Below are positions 6,913 to 11,201 of a DNA stretch of 11,201 bases, piece by piece. A program made the position numbers and the translations under genes. The stretch comes from Acetobacteraceae bacterium. GTDB lineage: Bacteria > Pseudomonadota > Alphaproteobacteria > Acetobacterales > Acetobacteraceae. Position 1 is the first letter of the stretch. Each line of letters starts with the position of its first letter. The stretch is from assembly GCA_003164305.1 (NCBI GenBank), contig PLSZ01000052.1, forward strand, positions 1 to 11,201, read 5' to 3'. The notes under the pieces were generated by a model. That model was not told the origin of the DNA. It searched no databases and saw only the letters and a list, made by a program, of their open reading frames with translations.

Positions 6913-6925
6913 CTACCTATGGTAG
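6913..6925. promoter_or_regulatory. Inverted repeat in the divergent promoter region, candidate operator
   Basis: Arms CTACC (6913-6917) and GGTAG (6921-6925) flank TAT, 59 bases upstream of the hydrolase start and about 120 bases before the GT2 start. The area is clearly more AT-rich than its surroundings and lies between divergent transcription units, where a regulator site is expected. An outer ATTG (6909-6912) and CAAT (6930-6933) also mirror each other. No regulator gene is in the window, so the binding protein is unknown. Confidence 0.4.
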
Positions 6926-7043
6926 AAAACAATTGCCCAGTTCACCTTTGCTTTGCTAGGCTGGACCGAATGCCGGCGAACGGAAACGCCTGTGTTACGA
7001 CGACTGTCCCACACGCCACCAAACAATCATCCTCAATGGACCA

Positions 7044-8267
7044 ATGCCCGACACCCTGATCCAACCTCTCAGTCTGACGACCACCTCGTTTGGCCCGTGC
7101 GAGCTGACCATCCTGATGCCCTGCCTGAACGAGGCGGAAACGCTCGCCGTCTGCATCGCCAAGGCGCTGGATTATCTCGAACGCTCCGGCGTGAATGGGG
7201 AGGTTTTGATCGCCGACAACGGCAGCACCGACGGATCGCAGGCGATCGCCGCCGCCGCGGGAGCGCGTGTCGTGCCGATCACCGCCAAAGGCTATGGCAG
7301 CGCGTTGTTGGGGGGCATTCGGGCGGCGCGTGGACGCTTCATCATCATGGGCGATTCCGACGACAGCTATGACTTCAGCGATCTGGACGCTTTCGTGGAG
7401 AAGCTGCGCGACGGCTATGCGTTGGTCATGGGCAACCGGTTCAAGGGCGGCATCAAGCCGGGCGCCATGCCGCCGCTGCATCGTTACATCGGCAATCCGG
7501 TGCTCACGACCATCGGCCGGATCTTTTTCCGCAGCCCGTGCGGCGACTTCCATTGCGGCCTGCGCGGCTTCGACCGCGCGGCGATCCTGGACCTCGATTT
7601 GCAGGCGCCGGGCATGGAGTTCGCCAGTGAAATGGTGGTCAAGGCGACGATCCACCATCTGCGCATCACCGAGGTGCCGACAACGCTTTGGCCCGACGGA
7701 AGGTCTCGACCGCCGCATCTGCGCAGTTGGCGGGATGGCTGGCGGCATCTGCGGTTCCTGCTGCTGTTCAGTCCGCGCTGGCTATTCCTCTATCCCGGTC
7801 TCGGCCTCCTGGTCACCGGGCTGGCCGCCATGGCCTGGCTGCTGCCGGCGCCGCGCGTGGTCGCTGGCATAACGCTGGACATTCACACACTGTTCTACGC
7901 GTCGCTGGCGGTGATTGTCGGGTTCCATTCCGCTTTGTTCTACGTATTCGCCCGGCTGTACGGCATGCGCGAAGGCCTGTCCCCGCCGGACGAGCGCTTC
8001 CTGCGCCTGACCCGGGCGGTGACGTTGGAGGCCGGGCTGCTCACCGGCTTGTTGCTGTTGCTGATCGGCGTCGGTTTGGCGGTCTTCGCGTTGTCGGCCT
8101 GGAACCGGACCGCGTTCGGCGTGCTGGCGCCGGAATACGCGATGCGGCTGGTGATCCCGTCTGGCACCTGCATCCTGCTGGCGTTCCAGACCGCGTATGG
8201 CGCGTTCTTCCTGAGCGTATTGGGCATCCGTTCTGGCCGGCACCCTAATCGTCATGGTCCGGCTTGA
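7044..8267 (+). CDS. Family 2 glycosyltransferase with C-terminal membrane segments
   Basis: A 407-residue GT2 enzyme of the dolichol-phosphate-sugar-synthase-like group, which moves a sugar from a nucleotide donor to a lipid carrier or glycan at the cytoplasmic face of the inner membrane. The GT-A domain covers about 20-235: LTILMPCLNEAETL (21-34), nucleotide-binding IADNGSTDGS (56-65), and the metal-binding D-S-D-D at 104-107. Four hydrophobic segments follow (about 246-268, 280-303, 330-352, 369-394). The start is weakly supported: only TGGA lies close upstream, and a 7-codon reading frame (7036-7059) overlaps it in another frame. The ATG at 7044 is still the best start, since the domain begins around residue 20. 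The last eight codons and the stop lie in a dispersed palindromic repeat (8248-8276), so the natural C-terminus may have been replaced. It converges on a GT4 gene; a shared glycan pathway is likely but not proven. Confidence 0.88.
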   Translation: MPDTLIQPLSLTTTSFGPCELTILMPCLNEAETLAVCIAKALDYLERSGVNGEVLIADNGSTDGSQAIAAAAGARVVPITAKGYGSALLGGIRAARGRFIIMGDSDDSYDFSDLDAFVEKLRDGYALVMGNRFKGGIKPGAMPPLHRYIGNPVLTTIGRIFFRSPCGDFHCGLRGFDRAAILDLDLQAPGMEFASEMVVKATIHHLRITEVPTTLWPDGRSRPPHLRSWRDGWRHLRFLLLFSPRWLFLYPGLGLLVTGLAAMAWLLPAPRVVAGITLDIHTLFYASLAVIVGFHSALFYVFARLYGMREGLSPPDERFLRLTRAVTLEAGLLTGLLLLLIGVGLAVFALSAWNRTAFGVLAPEYAMRLVIPSGTCILLAFQTAYGAFFLSVLGIRSGRHPNRHGPA

Positions 8268-8276
8268 CCGGACCAT
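8248..8276 (+). repeat. Palindromic repeat unit 1, contains the GT2 stop codon
   Basis: A perfect 9-base inverted repeat, ATGGTCCGG (8254-8262) and CCGGACCAT (8268-8276), with loop CTTGA, preceded by ATCGTC. The GT2 stop TGA is the last three bases of the loop. The unit starts with ATCGTCAT and matches the reverse complement of unit 2 at 16 of 21 positions, counting ATCGTCAT and GGCTTGAC as shared ends. Palindromes with this CTTGA loop are common dispersed elements in alphaproteobacterial genomes. It could also act as a transcription barrier between the convergent genes. Confidence 0.75.
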
Positions 8277-8328
8277 CTGTCGCGGCACGGAAGATCGCCG
8301 ATATTGAACATGGTACGCGCGCGCGAAG

Positions 8329-8357
8329 ATCTCCGGGTCAAGCCCGTGGATGACGAT
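8329..8357 (-). repeat. Palindromic repeat unit 2, inverted copy
   Basis: An imperfect palindrome with arms ATCTCCGGG (8329-8337) and CCCGTGGAT (8343-8351), matching at 7 of 9 positions, and loop TCAAG, the complement of the CTTGA loop of unit 1. The flank continues to 8357 with the complement of ATCGTCAT. Head-to-head with unit 1 and 52 bases away, it makes a composite element like the paired arrangement of REP/BIME repeats in other bacteria. Confidence 0.7.
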
Positions 8358-8400
8358 AAGGGCCGGGCTTGCGGTCTCCAGCGGCCAACCGGAGTAACCT

Positions 8401-9633
8401 CTACCGCCGCCGTTCCAGCGCGCCCAGACAGATCGCCTCGAACTGCGCCGCGACTTTGTTCCAGGAGAAACGATCCTCCATCAACCGCCGCGCGGCCTCG
8501 GCGATGCGGTCCCGCGCGGCGCGGTCATCCAGCAACGTCAGAATTCCCCGCGAGAATGCCTCAGCGTCATCCGCCCGGACAAAATGTTCGCCATCCGTGA
8601 CGTCCAGCCCCTCGATCCCGAGCGAGGTCGAAATGACCGGCCGCCCCATCGCCATCGCCTCGAACGCCTTGATCCGCGTGCCGCTGCCGACGAACAACGG
8701 AATCACATAGACGTGGCCGCGCGCCACATACGGCCGGATATCGTCGACAAACCCGGTCAGCGTCACGTTGAGCCCACGCTCCTTGATCTTGTCGGACAAC
8801 GATGCGGGCGGATTTCGTCCGATGATCACCGCGTTGATCCGCGGTCGGGCGGCCACCAAGGAAGGCCAGACCTCATCGAGCAAAAAGTGAATGCCCTCCA
8901 CGTTCGCCGCCCAACTCATGGTCGCGGTGAACACCAAAGTGCCGCCGTCCGGCCCCGGATCGGGGGCCTCGTCAGCCGAAGAAGCGGCGAAGAAATCCAG
9001 ATCCACGCCCGTATCGATCTCCGCCACCTGAGCCAGGCCATACCGTTTCGCTAGCACATCGGCGTCGCGCTTCGACACCGCGATCACGCTGTCGAAGCGC
9101 CGTAACGTCTCGCCCTCGAACCGGTTCATCTTGCGGCTCTGATCAGCCCACACCAGCCGCCAGATGCCTTTCCCCCTGGCCGCGTGGCGTTCGAAAATCT
9201 CCGCCTCCACATTGTGCGTGAACATGACCGAGGCCGCGTCGATCCGTCGCGGCACCAGCACGCCCGCATGGGGAAAATCGACGACCACGACATCGGGTTT
9301 GGCGGCAAGGGCGCGGCTGACACAGGCGCTGCCCGCCGCCGAGCGGTCGCTCGCCACCGCCACTGGCACGGCACTCGCCAGCGACAGCACCCGGCCGATT
9401 CGCGATGGCGCCCGCTCCGGCCACGAAACGAAATGATCGCAGGCCGTGTCCAGATCGCCCGCGAACCGGGCGACGTCAGCGGGAGCGGGTGACGCCAACG
9501 TCACCTCGAACGCGCCGCCTTTCATTCCGCGCAGAATGTTGCCGGTGCGGATCTTGCCGCCCTGGTCCATCGGAAACAGAAAACGCGGGCTGACGAACAG
9601 CAGACTGGGCCGGCCCGCCGAACTCACCAGCAC
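8401..9633 (-). CDS. Family 4 (group 1) glycosyltransferase, PEP-CTERM/EpsH1-associated sugar transferase-like
   Basis: A 410-residue GT-B fold transferase, expected in the cytoplasm or at the inner membrane, adding a sugar from an activated donor to a glycan or lipid-linked acceptor. The N-terminal half has PRFLFPMDQGGKIRTGNIL (16-34), resembling the P-x-x-x-G-x-K-I-R motif of the STP1-type sugar transferases tied to PEP-CTERM/EpsH systems, and FTHNVEAEIFERHAAR (138-153). The C-terminal domain has FTATMSWAANVEGIHFL (235-251) and the donor-binding segment VGSGTRIKAFEAMAMGRPVIST (315-336), with Glu325. No PEP-CTERM substrate or exosortase is in the window, so that link is only a family resemblance. 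The GTG start at 9633 overlaps the algD stop by ten bases. A second GTG at 9627 gives the common four-base GTGA overlap and is about as likely; GAGGG upstream serves either. The overlap means co-translation with the dehydrogenase. Confidence 0.9.
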   Translation of the reverse strand: MLVSSAGRPSLLFVSPRFLFPMDQGGKIRTGNILRGMKGGAFEVTLASPAPADVARFAGDLDTACDHFVSWPERAPSRIGRVLSLASAVPVAVASDRSAAGSACVSRALAAKPDVVVVDFPHAGVLVPRRIDAASVMFTHNVEAEIFERHAARGKGIWRLVWADQSRKMNRFEGETLRRFDSVIAVSKRDADVLAKRYGLAQVAEIDTGVDLDFFAASSADEAPDPGPDGGTLVFTATMSWAANVEGIHFLLDEVWPSLVAARPRINAVIIGRNPPASLSDKIKERGLNVTLTGFVDDIRPYVARGHVYVIPLFVGSGTRIKAFEAMAMGRPVISTSLGIEGLDVTDGEHFVRADDAEAFSRGILTLLDDRAARDRIAEAARRLMEDRFSWNKVAAQFEAICLGALERRR

Positions 9634-10940
9634 AGACCCTCATACGTAATGCCGGGCAAGGTTCGCAGCGCGTCCATCCCGGCCAGATCGATGACGATAT
9701 GATCCGACAAACCAGCGAGCAACGCCAGCCGATCCTCCGGCGCGACATGCCCGATCACCGCGATGCGGCTGGTGGACAGCGCCGCGTCCGGGCTGATCAC
9801 CATCAGCCTCTCCAGATGCGGGATTTCCTTCTCTATGAAGCTGCAATTGGCGCCCATCAACCGGGCGACCTGAACGAATCGATCATAAATCCGCAGATCG
9901 TAGCCACGGCCGATCAACCGTTCCGCCAGTCGTACGAACGGCGACTCCCGCAGGTCGTCGGTGCCCTGCTTGAACGCGAGCCCGAACAGACTGATCGGCA
10001 AGCGGCCATGATGCGTGATGGCGTCGTAAGCGCGGTCGATGATCGCCTGATTGGACGGCAGCAACTGGTTCAGGAACGGCGCCGACAAATTGCGAGCGCC
10101 CGCCAGAGCCAGGAAGCTGCGCACGTCCTTCGGCAAACACGATCCACCGAACGCGAACCCCGGCTTCAGATACGCGGCCGACACATTCAGCACCTTGTCC
10201 TCGCACAGCAGCCGGAACGCCTCCCGCGCATCGACGCCGTACGACGCCAGGATCGCCCCCGCCTCGTTGGCGAAAGCCAATTTGACGGCGTGGAACACGT
10301 TGGAGATATGCTTGACGCTCTCCGCCACGCGATAGGGCGCGACGTGCACGGCGGCCTCGATCGGCGCGTAAACCTCTCGCAGGATCGTGGCATCGTCACC
10401 TTCGGGCGCGCCGATCAAAGTGAACGGCGGCGAGCGGAAGTCGCGCACCGAGGATCCCTCCCGCAGGAATTCCGGATTGCTATAGTAATGAAGTTGCTCG
10501 CCGATCGCGCGGCCCGACTCGCGCTCCAGCAGCGGAATCACCCGGTCCTCGGCGGTGCCCGGCGGCACGGTGGAGCGCATCACCACCGTGTGCGGACCCG
10601 GCTTGTCCCGGATCGCGCGGCCGATCGACGCCACTACCGCGTCCACCGCGCCCAACGCCACGCTGCCATCGGCGGCCGAGGGCGTGCCGACTGAAATGAA
10701 GGACACCTCGCTCCGGTGCACCGCGTCCACCACGTCGGCCGTCGCGGTCAGCCGCCCCTGTTGCACGGCGCCGGCGATCAGCGTGTCGATGATTTCCTCG
10801 ACGATCGGCGACCGGCCGGACGCCAGCATCGCCAGCTTTTCCGCCGCGACATCGACGCCGATCACCTCGTGGCCGAGCTCCGCGAGGCAACCGCAGGAGA
10901 CGACGCCGACATAGCCGATCCCAAACACCGAAATACGCAT
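9624..10940 (-). CDS. algD: GDP-mannose 6-dehydrogenase (AlgD-type)
   Basis: A 438-residue cytoplasmic dehydrogenase of the UDP-glucose/GDP-mannose dehydrogenase family; it oxidises GDP-mannose to GDP-mannuronate in two NAD-dependent steps. Seen: Rossmann motif MRISVFGIGYVG at 1-12, Asp30 after the second strand, VGTPS at 84-88, NPEFLRE with Glu161, Lys210 in E-S-V-K-H, catalytic Cys268 in GFAFGGSCLPKD, and FKQGTDDLRESP further on. Lys210, Glu161 and Cys268 have the same numbers as in Pseudomonas AlgD, and the C-terminus ends E-G-L-C-W against E-G-I-C-W there, so GDP-mannose is favoured over UDP-glucose. The frame reaches back to a TTG at 10946, but the ATG at 10940 matches the AlgD N-terminus and follows AAGGA by nine bases. 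It overlaps the downstream GT4 gene. No other alginate gene is in the window, so the product probably enters another uronic-acid glycan. Confidence 0.93.
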   Translation of the reverse strand: MRISVFGIGYVGVVSCGCLAELGHEVIGVDVAAEKLAMLASGRSPIVEEIIDTLIAGAVQQGRLTATADVVDAVHRSEVSFISVGTPSAADGSVALGAVDAVVASIGRAIRDKPGPHTVVMRSTVPPGTAEDRVIPLLERESGRAIGEQLHYYSNPEFLREGSSVRDFRSPPFTLIGAPEGDDATILREVYAPIEAAVHVAPYRVAESVKHISNVFHAVKLAFANEAGAILASYGVDAREAFRLLCEDKVLNVSAAYLKPGFAFGGSCLPKDVRSFLALAGARNLSAPFLNQLLPSNQAIIDRAYDAITHHGRLPISLFGLAFKQGTDDLRESPFVRLAERLIGRGYDLRIYDRFVQVARLMGANCSFIEKEIPHLERLMVISPDAALSTSRIAVIGHVAPEDRLALLAGLSDHIVIDLAGMDALRTLPGITYEGLCW

Positions 10941-11201
10941 CGTCAACCGTCCTTATCGTCCTCGTCCCCGGTGGTGGGGCTGGACGGACCGAGCCTCGCA
11001 CCGCTTCCGTTACCGGGAGGTGTAGGGGGGCCTTAACGGAGGACGGCCACGGCGTCACGCTTTTTGGCTGGCGCCGGGCGCGAAGGGTGCCGGCCGCTAC
11101 GTCCCGGGATGCTGGCGCAGCGCGACAAGCGTGCGTGTTAACAGCACCGATAGTTGTCCGGGTTAGGTAGCAAGTTAATCGCTCTTATTGCATAGTTTGT
11201 T
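10941..11201. other. Upstream region of the algD-GT4 unit
   Basis: These 261 bases hold no convincing gene. Nearest the algD start, CGTCC (10963-10967) and GGACG (10982-10986) can pair, with an extra CC/GG inside, giving a hairpin in the probable leader. Further out, CCGTTA (11007-11012) and TAACGG (11034-11039) form a looser inverted repeat. The last 40 bases are AT-richer than the rest. TTAACT near 11175-11180 on the minus strand, followed 17 bases later by AACTAT, is a poor but possible promoter. Confidence 0.3.

Noticed and set aside
6953..7372. Plus-strand frame overlapping the GT2 start
   Set aside because: It is out of frame with the GT2 domain, whose motifs start at once in the 7044 frame; it lacks a ribosome binding site and has no recognisable domain.
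9699..10694. A 331-codon plus-strand frame opposite the GDP-mannose dehydrogenase
   Set aside because: Shadow of algD, with Arg/Gln/His-rich composition and no domain.
6910..11173. Shared 10-mer TTGCTACCTA upstream of the hydrolase gene (plus, 6910-6919) and upstream of algD (minus, 11164-11173)
   Set aside because: Many 10-mer matches are expected by chance in a window of this size, and the orientation and distance to the genes differ, so a common regulator site is not supported.

Overview
This is a GC-rich window (roughly 60-65% by eye) from a proteobacterial chromosome. The gene families, codon use and dispersed palindromes with a CTTGA loop fit an alphaproteobacterium, perhaps Rhodospirillales/Acetobacteraceae. 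That placement is inference, because there is no rRNA or other phylogenetic marker. No tRNA, rRNA, insertion sequence, phage gene or CRISPR array was seen. Ten protein genes pack the window, and no gene-free stretch exceeds 300 bases.

Left part (1-2868): a tartrate/D-malate dehydrogenase runs off the left edge on the minus strand. Divergent from it is a gamma-carbonic-anhydrase-like hexapeptide protein (613-1206, plus), followed by a 12-helix MFS transporter (1435-2778, plus). A 90-base in-frame tail follows the MFS stop codon, bounded by a 10-base direct repeat.

Middle part (2869-6854, all minus): a probable catabolic operon, in transcription order: small alpha/beta-hydrolase-fold protein, methylmalonate/malonate-semialdehyde dehydrogenase (mmsA), ring-hydroxylating dioxygenase alpha subunit, dioxygenase beta subunit. 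The alpha and beta genes are 2 bases apart. The dioxygenase has intact Rieske and mononuclear-iron ligands and resembles the anthranilate/salicylate group, but no ferredoxin or reductase gene is in the window. Together with the transporter and the malate/tartrate-type dehydrogenase, this suggests uptake and breakdown of an aromatic or other organic acid to a semialdehyde and then to an acyl-CoA. The substrate cannot be read from the sequence.

Right part (7044-10940): a polysaccharide or glycolipid block. A membrane GT2 glycosyltransferase (plus) converges on a minus-strand pair: a GDP-mannose 6-dehydrogenase (algD-type, catalytic Cys268 and Lys210 kept) whose end overlaps a GT4 glycosyltransferase. 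These would make GDP-mannuronate and transfer sugars to a lipid or growing glycan.

The most unusual structures are a pair of inverted palindromic repeats in the convergent gap at 8248-8357, the first of which supplies the last codons and stop of the GT2 gene, and an alpha/beta-hydrolase-fold protein that lacks the catalytic histidine. No clearly novel defence or mobile system is present. The best candidate for something undescribed is the hydrolase-mmsA-dioxygenase operon.
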